64,000 nt of DNA from Moringa oleifera (taxonomy: Eukaryota; Streptophyta; Magnoliopsida; Brassicales; Moringaceae), in contig JAJFZO010000028.1 in assembly GCA_021397835.1 (NCBI GenBank), positions 2,152,001 through 2,216,000 on the forward strand, written 5' to 3'. Below, piece after piece: positions 47,166 through 58,790 of this stretch. The notes under the pieces were generated by a model. It saw only the letters and a program-made list of their open reading frames with translations, did no database searches and was not told where the DNA came from. Position numbers and translations under genes: made by a program. How positions within the stretch are numbered: position 1 is the first letter of the stretch; each line of letters begins with the position of its first letter.

Positions 47166-48674
47166 ATGGATAAATCTTGGATGCACTTGAATAGATTGTC
47201 CAAGGAGTTTTCTGATGGAGTGGATGAGTTTCTTGCTTTTGCCATTTCTCATTGTGAAGATCCTACACTCATTAGATGTCCTTGTCAATCATGTGCTAAT
47301 TTGACATTATTAAGTGTTGAAGAAGTTAAGTATCATTTGTTTAGTAAAGGGATTGATCAGAGGTATAAAAGATGGATTTGGCATGGAGAAGAGTGTTCTT
47401 CTAGATCATGCACAAATAAGAAATCGGTGTTTGATGAATCTTTCAAGGATGATTATATCGACAATACAACAGACATGGTTAATGATGCATTTGAATATTG
47501 TCAAGATGATCCCAAATTATTTCAAAACTTACTGGAAGATGCAGAAAAGCCTTTATATCCTGGTAATACGAAATATACTAAGTTGTCTGCGTTGATGAGA
47601 TTATATAATATAAAAGGAAAATATGGGTGGTCAGATAAGAGCTTTTCTGATTTGTTAAGTTGTTTGTCTGATATGTTTCCTACTGGAAATGAAATCCTTA
47701 CATCGATGTATGAAGCAAAAAAAACTATGAATGCATTGGGTTTACATTATGAGAAAATACATGCTTGCCCGAATGATTGTATACTCTATAGAAAGGATTA
47801 TAAGGATTTATCATCTTGTCCTACTTGTGGACTATCGAGATGGAAAGAAAATGGTAAGGTAAAAAACCAAATGAAAGGGATTCCTGCTAAAGTGTTGTGG
47901 TACTTTCCTCCTATTCCAAGGTTCAAGCGAATGTTTCAGTCACCAGAAATTGCACAACATTTAACTTGGCATGCTAATAAAAGGGAAGTAGATGGAAAAC
48001 TAAGACATCCTGCTGATTCACCTAGTTGGAAGTTAATAGACTTTAAATGGCCAAGTTTTGCATCTGAACACAGAAATCTTCGACTGGCTATTTCTGCTGA
48101 TGGAATAAATCCACATAGTTCTCTTAGTACTGCATATAGTTGTTGGCCAGTGGTAATGATAACATATAATCTACTACCGTGGTTATGTATGAAACGAAAA
48201 TTCATGATGTTGTCCTTGCTTATCTCAGGACCTCGCCAACCAGGTAATGATATTGATGTATATCTTGCTCCGTTGATTGATGATTTGAAGCTTTTGTGGG
48301 AGGTTGGTGTAGAAGTCTATGATTCTTACCGAAAGGAGTTGTTTATGTTACGAGCTGTTTTATTATGGACAATTAATGATTTTCCTGCTTATGGGAATCT
48401 TTCCGGTTGTTCAGTGAAAGGATATTATGCTTGTCCAATATGTGATGAAAGCACGTATACTTGTAGATTACAACATGGTAAGAAGAATGTATATATGGGT
48501 CACAGACGATTCCTTCCAAAAAATCACCCATTTAGAAAGCAAAAGAAAGCATTCAATGGAGAACATGAAACCGGTTCACCCCCTTGTGCACTAAGTGGAG
48601 AAGAAATACTGCAGAAAGTAAGCTCTCTTACTAATGTATGGGGTAAAAAAAAACAGTTGCTAAGAGGAAAATGA
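47166..48674 (+). CDS. CACTA TNP2-type transposase, N-terminal and central part
   Basis: This 502-residue frame encodes the transposase that cuts and joins CACTA ends. Residues 3-75 are the plant transposase-associated domain (SWMHLNRL, then CPCQSC at 38-43 and HLFSKGI...WIWHGE). Zinc-type pairs follow at CPNDC (201-205) and CPTC (218-221). The TNP2 catalytic region runs from about 255: LRLAISADGINPHSS with Asp312, GNDIDVYLAPLIDDLKLLW with Asp364, and GYYACPICD (420-427). These acidic residues are candidates for the DDE-type site. The frame ends at a TGA just after a run of nine A (48645-48653). One base gained or lost there explains the stop, because the next frame continues the same protein. 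The start Met precedes the usual KSWM opening of the family. Confidence 0.93.
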   Translation: MDKSWMHLNRLSKEFSDGVDEFLAFAISHCEDPTLIRCPCQSCANLTLLSVEEVKYHLFSKGIDQRYKRWIWHGEECSSRSCTNKKSVFDESFKDDYIDNTTDMVNDAFEYCQDDPKLFQNLLEDAEKPLYPGNTKYTKLSALMRLYNIKGKYGWSDKSFSDLLSCLSDMFPTGNEILTSMYEAKKTMNALGLHYEKIHACPNDCILYRKDYKDLSSCPTCGLSRWKENGKVKNQMKGIPAKVLWYFPPIPRFKRMFQSPEIAQHLTWHANKREVDGKLRHPADSPSWKLIDFKWPSFASEHRNLRLAISADGINPHSSLSTAYSCWPVVMITYNLLPWLCMKRKFMMLSLLISGPRQPGNDIDVYLAPLIDDLKLLWEVGVEVYDSYRKELFMLRAVLLWTINDFPAYGNLSGCSVKGYYACPICDESTYTCRLQHGKKNVYMGHRRFLPKNHPFRKQKKAFNGEHETGSPPCALSGEEILQKVSSLTNVWGKKKQLLRGK

Positions 48675-49213
48675 CACGGGGTAAAAGATTGAATGACAAT
48701 ATTCAAACATGCTTCAAGAAGAAATCATGCTTTTTTGACCTTGAATATTGGAAACATTTACATGTTCGGCACATTTTTGATGTAATGCATATTGAAAAAA
48801 ATGTTTGTGAAAGCATATATGGAACTTTACTTAATATTCTTGGAAAATCTAAAGATGGGATTAACGCTCGACTAGATCTTGCAGAAATTGGCTTAAGGAA
48901 AGAGTTAGCTCCCAAAGTTGTAAATGGCCGTACGTATTTACCAGCTGCTTGTTACACTCTAAGCAAATCAGAGAGAAGGATGTTTTGTGAGACATTATCA
49001 AACATAAAAGTTCCAGATAGGTATTCTTCAAATTTCAGAAATCTTGTATCAATGACAGATATGAAAATTCAAGGTCTTAAGTCTCATGATTGTCATGCTC
49101 TTATGCAACAACTTCTACCATTGGCTATTCGCTCAGTTTTGCCAAAACATGTTAGATATGCAATCATGAGATTTTGCATTACAAGAAGTTACACTTTTGA
49201 TGCCTACATGTAG
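48671..49213 (+). CDS. CACTA TNP2-type transposase, C-terminal part (frameshifted, truncated)
   Basis: This frame continues the TNP2 protein after the frameshift. It reads FFDLEYWKHLHVRHIFDVMH, IEKNVCESIYGTLLNILGK, KDGINARLDLAEIGLRKELA, RTYLPAACYTLSKSE, then NLVSMTDMKIQGLKSHDCHA and VRYAIMRFC. The Glu in HIEKNVC is conserved in the family. Usual TNP2 proteins continue past VRYAI(T)RLC into the DUF4218 and DUF4216 regions. Here the frame leaves the family pattern at about 49180 and stops at 49213, so several hundred residues are missing. The ATG at 48671 is internal to the ancestral protein and is not a real start. Confidence 0.9.
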   Translation: MTRGKRLNDNIQTCFKKKSCFFDLEYWKHLHVRHIFDVMHIEKNVCESIYGTLLNILGKSKDGINARLDLAEIGLRKELAPKVVNGRTYLPAACYTLSKSERRMFCETLSNIKVPDRYSSNFRNLVSMTDMKIQGLKSHDCHALMQQLLPLAIRSVLPKHVRYAIMRFCITRSYTFDAYM

Positions 49214-49715
49214 GGAATTAGAATAGAAAGTTGCATATTATGATTAATATATACCTTATAGGTTACAAAGAGTTATATTTTTGACATTTAGATGCACTCT
49301 CAATTTTTTATTATATTTGATTTTCAAGCTTTATTATAATTGCTTATTTATTTTGATATGTAAATTAACTATGTAGTAAATAGAGCTTATATAATAATGT
49401 ATCTTTTCTATTACTATTGCAAGAGTGACACATCTAATGCACTGGGTATTTTTTGATGTAATGGTAGAACAGAGCAATGAGAATGATAATTATGTAATTT
49501 AATTTGTAGATATTTTGTTTATTTTTGATACTTAATATTATTTTATTTTGTAAAATGATAATAGTTGTAGTTATAAACATATGTATTTTTTTGTTTGACA
49601 TTTTTGTATTGTTTGATTGCAATTGAAAAAAAATATAAATATTAATTAATTTACAAAATTATAAAAAAATTTTTGTAATTAATCAATAAAAAATATATAA
49701 TAAAACATGAAACAT
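49214..49715. other. Non-coding 3' part of the CACTA element
   Basis: AT-rich sequence with no recognisable coding remnant of the transposase C-terminus. A faint direct repeat (ACAAGAAGTTACACTTTTGA near 49180 and ACAAAGAGTTATATTTTTGA near 49265) flanks the point where the coding similarity ends and may mark the deletion. Confidence 0.5.
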
Positions 49716-50014
49716 TTTTATGACGGTCATAAAAACCATCATAAAAAGTACCAAATTTTTTTTATGACGGTCACAAAGACCATCATGATATCATCAATAT
49801 ATTTTATGACGGTCTGCAGTGGACTGTCATGAATTTTTATGACGGTCCATTGCAGACCGTCATTAATATTCCGGCTTTTTAATGACGGTCAAAAACCGTC
49901 AAGAATTTATGACGGTCTTTTGGACCGTCATAAAGTTTTTATGACATCACTTACAATAACAGTTTTCTGACCGTCATAAAAAGCTTTTTATGACGGGCAT
50001 TGCCCGTCATAAAA
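49716..50014. repeat. 3' subterminal hairpin repeats
   Basis: About eight inverted pairs of TGACGGTC and GACCGTCA are packed here (for example TGACGGTCCATTGCAGACCG followed by TCA near 49840). The last pair, TGACGGGCATTGCCCGTCA, is a nearly loopless palindrome at 49991-50009. Unlike the 5' array, unit length is irregular. Confidence 0.92.
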
Positions 50015-50033
50015 GATTTGTTTTCTTGTAGTG

Positions 50034-50036
50034 ACT
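50034..50036. other. Right target-site duplication (ACT)
   Basis: Identical to 45062-45064. Confidence 0.9.
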
Positions 50037-52960
50037 CTAGAGATAACAAACAATCTTCCAAATGTATTCCAAATCCTTTGATATTTATCTCAAATCATGA
50101 TAATATTCAATGATATTTTAAACCCAATTATCATCACTAATTATAAAACAATACAAGTGTATGTGACTGTCGTGTGTTTGATGAAGCTCTACCATAAACC
50201 AACTAAAGATTTAGGCATTCATTCCTCACATCTTGAACTTTGTTTTCTCTTATTCTTTCCTTATCAGAAGGTACTTTATATTTTCTTAAGAGCACATATC
50301 GCTTGACATTATTGCTTAAAAAAAAAAACAATTGTGCTCTTAGTTTCATCGAAACAGATTGGCCATCCACTAGTTAGATTTGTTTTGGGTATTTGGTGAT
50401 TAAGTGATTCTTGCTGTAATTGTTCATAGATAAGGACATACCATTGATGATCATTTCTTTAGACATGTTACCACTGATATAAATTGGCATTCATTATAGA
50501 AAACATATGTAATTATGTTGCAATTAAATGAAGAAGCCAGTGTTAATACATTTAGTTATGAATTATCTAGCAATTGTAAGTGCATTTGGATGATATGACA
50601 TAAGATCAGAGTGAAGCTCAATAAAAAAGCACCTACTTCAGAACATGCTTTAGGAGCATATTTCAATCAACCTATGTAATTGTAATTCAAAGGGAATCTT
50701 TATGCCTTTTTATTAATATTACATGGGTTGAGTTAATTACTCATAATCTTGAAATTTTCACTTTTTCATGAGGATCGTACGTAAAGCTAATTTATAAATT
50801 ATCTTAACTGTCAACTCAAGCATAAATTATAAGCAGTATTTAAGACTACAAGCAACGTTAACGATCATTACTTGATACCGTCTTTATAGATAAAATATAG
50901 ATGACCATTTTCCAAGGTCTTCATCATTGTATAGGCATATCCACAAATGTGATTTGCTTGCAATTTTACCTTTATTTGGTTAAACTCACTTCATCAATAA
51001 ACCTTTGTTGCATTACATGACCCTTGGACACATATTCTCATTTGTATTGATTATATATATATATACTGCATTATATGTCAAGAACATGAGTCGTGTGGCA
51101 AAAAACTAATGATCTGACTTTAGTAGTCTTTAGTGGCCCTAAGATGACAACTAAGTCCTCAACAGGAGCAATTACCTTCCTTAGTTAATGCAAAAACCAC
51201 ATCCATGATTTGATATTTTCATAATTACCATAACCAAAAGCAAAAGGATATGTCTTTTTGCTTTCATCCTTACAAGTTTTAACAAATATCACACAATTAA
51301 ATATAGTTTTAGTATTATTTATTTTTTATATTTGGATAGTATTAATTAATGTCAAAATTATTATTACCTTGAGGGGCCCATAAATAAAAATTAATAATTT
51401 TTTACATATTTGATTTGATTTAATTTTGGTTAAATTTTTATAATTTTATCTGAACTGAGTCAATTCAAATTAAAATATTTTAACTTAGACAAAAACCATC
51501 AAATCATATTGAACTCAATTATATAATTTAGTTTGACCAGTTTAATCGATTTTTTGCTCACTTATAATTAAACCCTCTCCAGTGTTGCATCATAAAAAGT
51601 TTTTTAGTGTATTTCAAATGGAAAAGTGGATAGACTTCCTTTTTGGCTTTAATAATCCATGGTTTGAATCTAAATTCATATATAATGTGCTCTATCAAAA
51701 GTGAACTCTTTTACCATCACATCTTCATATCTTTGATATAAGAAAATAATTTTATGATAACCATCAAGATGGTAAAAGCTAGAATTATGTGAGAGCCTTA
51801 AACTAATAAATAAAAGAAAATTAAATTATCAATAGATTTGATAAGAATGTGCCACATTGAATGAACAACTGAATTTCTTTGAAAACTCTATACAACCAAG
51901 CCTATACATTATATAATGGAAGAAGGATCTTAAAAGTGATGAGAAACTCCTTGGTTGTCATAAAGTGTTGGCCTCATGAGATTATCAAACCTTTAAGAAA
52001 TCAATAATCTTATAATGTGATGAAATATATTGGTAGTAACAAGTCATGAAAACTAATGATTGAAGTGCAGTTGTGTAGCTAAGCTTAGTTATGTACTCAT
52101 AAAAGCTAATAAGAAGATGGTAAATGCATCAAGATGAAGATATTGGTACACTTAAACTATGCAAACACTAAAAAAGCAAGAGACAAGCTCTTAAGAGAAG
52201 ACATATAGGTTTTATTTATAATTTAATCTAGTCCCAAGGTATTGGTTGCATGTACGCACCACGCAAAGGGATATCTCTTATCAAAATCTTTCTTCTAAAG
52301 ATTATTTTGAAAACATGAGTTTATTTTACTGTAGGAATAAAGATTTTCAAAAAGACAAACTCAATTTCTAAAATCTTATAAAAATAAAAAGTTCTATAAG
52401 CTAAGTAGTCGATGTTACTACTTATTATGGTGGTGTCAAATGTCAAGTGTAGCAGAAACACTAACAAAAGAGGTAGTGTCACCTGAAGGGACTCTACATC
52501 GCTTGATTTGGTAGCATCATTAATTCAATGTGCTTGAAACACCACCAAAGCAATGTCACCTAAAGGCACACTATTTAAGATTGCATAACAATATCACTGA
52601 AAGACCCCTTATTTCAAATTTGTGTGGAGTAACAGCTTGTTGTTTTGATGTTGTCAAAGAACAATGATGACATTAAAATTACCCATAAAATAGGTTCTTT
52701 TATATCTATTAACTAGTTTTTCAAATCAAAGTTGAAATAAATTTTCAAAAGATTTGAACAATACTCTTTGAACATTTTAAGAACCATTTCTCAACTTATT
52801 TATGGCTCTCTAACTTTAACTCATTCATTCTATGAAGCAAACTCATTGGTATAAAGAATCAATTTGTATTCATCCACATTTAGTGATAGCTTATTCTATT
52901 ATTTGCAAATCTTGTATTGATTGAACTTTGTAAAGAGGTGAAGAAAGTCATCTATGGTGT
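50037..52960. other. Gene-free spacer with one dispersed repeat
   Basis: No exon or RNA gene is visible. A TA microsatellite lies at about 51050-51065. The stretch at 51400-51840 is a member of the dispersed family described at 24.9 kb. Confidence 0.55.
51400..51840. repeat. Dispersed repeat family, member 3
   Basis: It shares GTATTTCAAATGGAAAA, GGTTTGAATC, CTATCAAAAGTGAACT, CATCACATCTTCATATCTTT and GATAACCATCAAGATGGTAA with the members at 24.9 and 26.0 kb, in the same order. It is closest to the second member. Confidence 0.55.
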
Positions 52961-54993
52961 AAAGCTTGACTCTCAGGAACCAAAGATTATTTAATGAAAA
53001 AGAAGTGAAATTTGCAAGTAGGTTGCTTAGAGGCATGTACATTGACAAAGTCATCAAACCACATAAAATTCAAATATTTGCTCTCTCACTTTTTATCTTA
53101 CTGTGATTTATTTGTTACTTTACTGACTATTTAGTTAAGAAATAAACAAATAAGATGCATATTAAAGCTAAGTAGTTAAAATTTATTTAGAAAAGCTGAA
53201 TTCATTGCCTTTATTAGTTGCAATTGTAAAGCAAATGGAAAGGAATACAAAAATAAGGTCCCCTATGTGCTATAAGGCCTAAGAACTATTGGTCAGGCAA
53301 CAAGTGCTGTTGAAGGAAACAAATGCAAGTTTGAATCATGGCATAGAATATTAGGGCACGATAATGAACAAAGGCTTTAAGAATTGAGTAAATAAGGTTA
53401 TTAAGTGGACAAGAAAAAAAAGCTACTTAAGCTTTTTTAAGTAATGCATCTTAGGTAACCAACTCAAGCTCAAATTAAGCATGGAATCAATTGATAAAGG
53501 AGAATTTTGGAGTATGTCTACGTTGATCTTTAAGGCCTAGAAAAAACTCTAACACATAAAGGTGTATAGTATTTCTTGTTCATAGTAGTTACCTAATTTT
53601 AATATTTTGAATGTATCCATTAAGTGTTCAAAATATTTGTTTTAAGAGTGGAATTAAAAAATTTTAATAAAGAATAATAGAGAAAAGTTAGAAGTTGTAT
53701 GAATAAACAATGGATTAGAATTCTACAATCCTATAGTTGATTTTTATCAACAATGAATGATACTGTAAGGCACAAATCAATAAGAAAACTTTACAACATA
53801 CTAGGTAAAATAGAGGAAGAATTAGGCATTAATGAAGAGGGTTAAATGCAACTCTTTCAAGCTAACCTAAGCAACACATTCTAAGGTAAAGTTGTCACCA
53901 TAAGAATATGTCTTGTAAAAAGATTACCTTCCAAAGTTATAGGCCCAAAAACTCTAAAATAGATATTGAGTTAAAAGCCTCCAAGATTGGATAACCTAGA
54001 GGTTTTTGCTATATTTAGCTTATACATATAAAACAAAAGGGAGGTTAGAGTTGAAATTTCTAAAATGCATCTCTAGGGTGCCTTGAAAGAGTATAAGGTA
54101 AAGAGTTTATGAAGGCTAGTGGGTTGTAAAACATCTGTTAGTAAAAAGTGTCACATCTAGCAAATCTAGCTTATAATATATTGCATAATGATGCTTTTTC
54201 TTAAGATCTTATGATACTTATAGAGCATATGCTCAATTCTAGAGAATTTGCTTTCATATTGAAGTTGCCTTGACCTTATGGCTATAGCCAACATCTACAA
54301 ATAGAGACACGTTACGCAAAGTAGACAACTCAATTTAATTTCATTTTAATTGAGTTACTCTAGTCTCATTCTTTTTTGTGTTCTTTTACATTCTTGTTTC
54401 TTGTTATTGGTTGGGATATTGTCTAGCTCGCTTTTCCTTTCAAGGCTTTAGGATTTTTAGTATAAACAAAGATAATACTACCCTTAATAAAATTATAGAG
54501 GCAAAACTAGATGCTATTAATATAAGGTGGAAGTAGTGGTAGCTGTATGTTTACGAGGAGCCTTTCAAAGTTGGGTTAAGTTTGCAATGTTATGTCCTAA
54601 AACTACCTTTGTCATGAACATAAACATAAGTCTCATCCAATTCACATCAAGCAATCGGTGTTTCATAATACTATTGACGACCATTTTATGCAAGCTAGGT
54701 CATGAAACGTATAATCCAACTTTCGTTTTGTTTAAAAAAGCACTTTGAGGGAAAGGTCAATAAATTTTTAATATATAAGCTCATTTTTATTTTTAAGATT
54801 AGAGAGATCTTTTCTTCTTATAAAGGATAGAAGTTTGGATATATATACCTATCATTGGAAGTGCTGATGTCTAACTCCAAGATCTTAGGTCCCCTTTCTT
54901 CCAAGGGCTGGGTCCCTCATGGTTATCCATCCATACTTGTTCAATTACTTTGTTGAAAATTGATTTTACTCTAACTTAAGTGACAAAAATTAA

Positions 54994-55341
54994 TGGTTTG
55001 TTTGATATCTATTTTTAAAATAGTTTTTCTTTTTTAAAAAACAAAAAAATTCATAAAATTATTTTGTTAAAGTTAATTCTCAAAATAGTTTTGTTTTTTG
55101 GTTGTTAAAACAAAAAATAGAGAACATCCTAAAGTTGTTTTTGCTTTGTTTTTTAACTTTTATGAAAGAAATGTTTTCATTAATGGAATTATTGTAATTA
55201 CTAATTATTTAAAAAAATATTAAAACATTGTTTTAAAAATGATATTATCAAACATTTTTTTCTTTTTTAAAAATAATTCTAAAAAATATTTTTAAAAATA
55301 GTTTTGTAAAACAAAAAGACTAGAACAAAATCAAATAGGCC
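54994..55341. mobile_element. MITE-like insertion, 348 bp, TTAA flanks
   Basis: Copy A has an uninterrupted GTGACAAAATTAAGGCTCT at about 5266. Copy B has GTGACAAAAATTAA, then 348 bp, then TTAAGGCTCT. The inserted piece begins TGGTTTGTTTGAT and ends ATTTGATTTTGT-GGCC-type sequence when read from the other strand (GGCCTATTTGATTTTG), giving short imperfect inverted ends. It is filled with AAAAACAAAAA/TTTTTGTTTTT tracts. The TTAA flanks could be a 4-bp target duplication (piggyBac-like) or part of a longer diverged one. Confidence 0.65.
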
Positions 55342-58300
55342 TTAAGGCTCTCCCATTAAGGGTTTTGCTAATCACCCATCAAGGGCCTTATTGCTTTATC
55401 TTCCTAAGGCTTCCCTACTTGGAGCCCAACATGAGAGCATTCTATGGCAAGTTCATGTTGGTTAATGCATTAGGCGGTCCAAATTAGTCTTATGAAGGTA
55501 AGATCTCCTTTTTTTTTTTTTTTTTGTTTTGGTGTTTAAGGTTTCCTTATTTGCTTGTTCTCTTTTTTATGCTAACTTCTATCTTTTTTTTTTTCTTTTG
55601 GTTTATAAATGGCATGGTTCTTCTATAGGAATAGTTTGATGTCTTGACATCCTAAGCTAATGGAAGACATAACCATGGACGCACCTCATACGGCATTAGG
55701 GGGTCTTAACTCCAAGATGGGGATTTTTCCCATCCTATTGCTGCATAGTCAATCTTTATTGGTTCTCTCATGATAAGAAAAGTCAAGTCCATGATCATGT
55801 TGATAGTAACAAGGAAGAAAAAAGCAAATAGAGGCAAGCCCTAAGGTAATGAAAGAAAATGGAAGATGGCTTCCTTGGATGATGATGAGGTCTAAATCTT
55901 GGAATACTAGATCCTTGGTTTATAAGCTAATAGAGGAGCTTGGATGTGGCTCCAAAAATCCTACTTCTCTCTTGCATTTTTGTTAACATGATTGTCTCAG
56001 CTTCTCATGTCTCGTATATTCCATTTCATTGATGATTCTAGAAAAGGATCAAGGGGAGATAGAAGATATATAAGATTAACAAGGTAAATGAGACATTGAT
56101 TTTGCTTTTGAGTATTTACACATTTAACTTTTCTTCACGAGACATTTAAGTAAAATTGTGACCTGATTATTATTGTGTGACGTTGTTTGCATTACTAGAA
56201 AGGCGATACAAAGAATTTTAATTATCGATATTTAATCAATCAAACACTACATGATTATGAACTTATGAAAAGTTTGTTAATCTTTTAGATGAAGATATGC
56301 ATTTATTTTCCATATTAAAGAAAGATCGATCTTTAGTTAAAGGAATGTTGATTATGCTACTTTTTAGTGCATCTAATGATTTGGGGCATAGAAGTAAGGC
56401 TATTATTTATTTCGTTTAAAACAAGTCCACTTTTTTTTTTTTTAATCATTCAGCTAACGTTTTGATTTCTCAAACAAGGTAGTTACAATAGAAGCATGTG
56501 TCATGGGGGGTATTCAAGTAATAACAACATATGTATAAATAAACTTGTAGTATTTAGGGACTTATTATCAATAATTCATCAAATAAATGGTGAATGGGAA
56601 ATAAGAGACCTAAAATTTGTCTCATATAATTAATACCTAATACAATTAATTAAAGTTTTTTTTAGGCAACCTTATTCAATTATGTGTTGAGAGAAAATTA
56701 TCAGTTGACTGATACACTACCAACAATAGTTATGATGTTTACACAGATTTCAAAAAAGAGATTCAACAAATCAAAATTAATATTTCCTCAACTCCATTGC
56801 AAGTGATAGTAACACATTGGTCATTCTCCTAACTACCTTACGTCTTATGTAACTTAATGCATTATAGCTTGTCACTAATATGTTCTCATTAAAAGAATAA
56901 TCACTTGAAAAAATTTAGATAGCAACATGACAAGAATTGTTTATCCAATTAAAAACCTACCATCTTAATTTTGCATCTTACCACCAAAAAATTAGCGGAG
57001 TTGTAAAGGCTACCAATAAATACAATAAGAATATTTAAAAGAAAACAAAAAGCATACGAAGATGACATGAGATCCTCTCATTCTCCATTCATTATTATCT
57101 CACACTTGTATGACTTTACACAAGGTAACTCCATTTTTTCTAGGTATATGGAATGGAAGCATTGTTGGCTCTTGAGGTTGCCATTCCTCAAGATTTAAAT
57201 GGAAACTATTAGAAGAAGAAGAATAGGTCTAAGCCTTATATAAGCAACTAAAGAAAAAAACAATAGGTAACACTTTGCCAAAGGTAACTTTATACAGGGG
57301 AAAATGAGAGTTAATGAGGGCATGCAATTACAAACTTTGCCCTAGTGTTATTAGGAAGAAGATTTTGATGTTGAAGAAAAATCTTGTGTTCTGAAAATAT
57401 CATAATAGGAACTGGACTCCAAATTGTAATATCCCTTATATGGTGAACAATATATTCTTTGATGGCATATTGATTTTATCTAGCATGGATTTGAACTACC
57501 TAATCAAATTAACTTGTAAATTATGAAGAAATATTTTGCATAGAAGACTTCAACAAAATCCTGTATGAAAATCAACCTAACATTGGCAAAAAAAAAAAAA
57601 AAAACAAAAAAGATGCCTAAGGTGATGAATTCATCATTTTCAGACTAATTGTGTAAGCCACTATCCCTTTGCTACCTCTATTATATATTCTTCCTACATT
57701 CTGCCTACTCTTGTCTAAATGATATTTTCTCTCATCGCTTAGATATTATACACAACCAGTATATCACATTCTATTTTTCTACTCCGTGGAAATCTACATT
57801 TTTCACATACTTATTTCTAAATGATTGAATTAAGAAGAGGTTCTAACAATGAGTAGAATAATAATATGCATCATTCATGGAAATTAAACATAATAAGAAA
57901 AATTAAAAAAAATGAAGAAAAAATTTCAAAGGAAGCGTGTAATGTTTGTAAGGATCATATAGCATGCTAAAAGTCACTTGCTAGAGTTTTTGGTAGTTAA
58001 GAACCAAAGAATTGTAACTAATTTTTTGTTTTTTTATATATAAGATGGTATAAAGAAGGAAAAAGTAAGAAAATATCTCATTTTGAAACCTCACACAATA
58101 TGATCAAGAATCTATGATAAAATCCCCAAAGTTAAGGACAAAATACTATTCTTCATGACATACACTATAAATTGAATGGAATTAGGTTTAAAAAAAAAAA
58201 CAAAAAATGACAACTTAAAATATTTTGGCTTGTCTTTTTAATTGGTAAATCTTTATCTTCATTGTTTTTAATGTAGTTGTTGATTTATATTTGCTTATAT

Positions 58301-58409
58301 TGTGTTTTGGTGCAACCATCTAGCTGCTTAAAAACAACATCATTAATTCTTGTTCAGCCCCACAACCATATAAGTTCTCTAATTAACTTGTGGTGTGTTA
58401 TGTTATCTT

Positions 58410-58790
58410 AACTTTTGTTTAGTGTCATTGTATCTTTGCAAGGAGCATGCTATGAAACATGTACATCTAAGGTTTCACTATGAAGTAATATTATAACCCC
58501 ACATTTGTAACATCATTTCACCCTATCATAGCAACATCCACATCATGTAAATGGTGATGCATTTGATTTTATTTTATTTTTACTATTATTAACAAACCTT
58601 TTTATTTAATGTCGTTATACTTTTGCAAGCACATGCCATCAAACATGTACATCTGAAGGTTCCATTGTGAGATGGTATCACAACCCCATATTTGTGGCAT
58701 CATCTGACCCAACCATAATAACATTCACATCATGCAAATGGTGATGCATTTGCACTTTTTTTCATAATTAACTAACATTTTTGTATGTTA
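58410..58790 (+). repeat. Tandem pair of about 180 bp, copy B
   Basis: Counterpart of the pair at 9236-9590, with the same motifs (CATGC(T/C)ATCAA or CATGCTATGAA, TACATCT, CCCCA(C/T)ATTTGT, GGTGATGCATTTG) in both units. Confidence 0.6.

Larger units (their letters stand above)
45065..50033 (+). mobile_element. CACTA (En/Spm) DNA transposon, 4969 bp, defective
   Basis: The element is bounded by CACTATAAGAAAAAC at the left and the reverse complement of CACTACAAGAAAACA at the right (about 13 of the first 14 bases agree), with identical 3-bp ACT duplications. Inside are hairpin subterminal repeats built on TGACGGTC/GACCGTCA at both ends, three tRNA-like modules, an untranslated leader and a TNP2 transposase gene. 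The transposase has a frameshift and lacks its C-terminus, and no second (TNPA-like) ORF is present. The element is therefore likely non-autonomous, but the matching target duplications and clean ends indicate a genuine insertion that has not been rearranged at its borders. Confidence 0.93.

Noticed and set aside
47936..48205. Minus-strand ORFs inside the transposase (also 48524-48706 and 48703-48915)
   Set aside because: Antisense shadows of the TNP2 coding frame.
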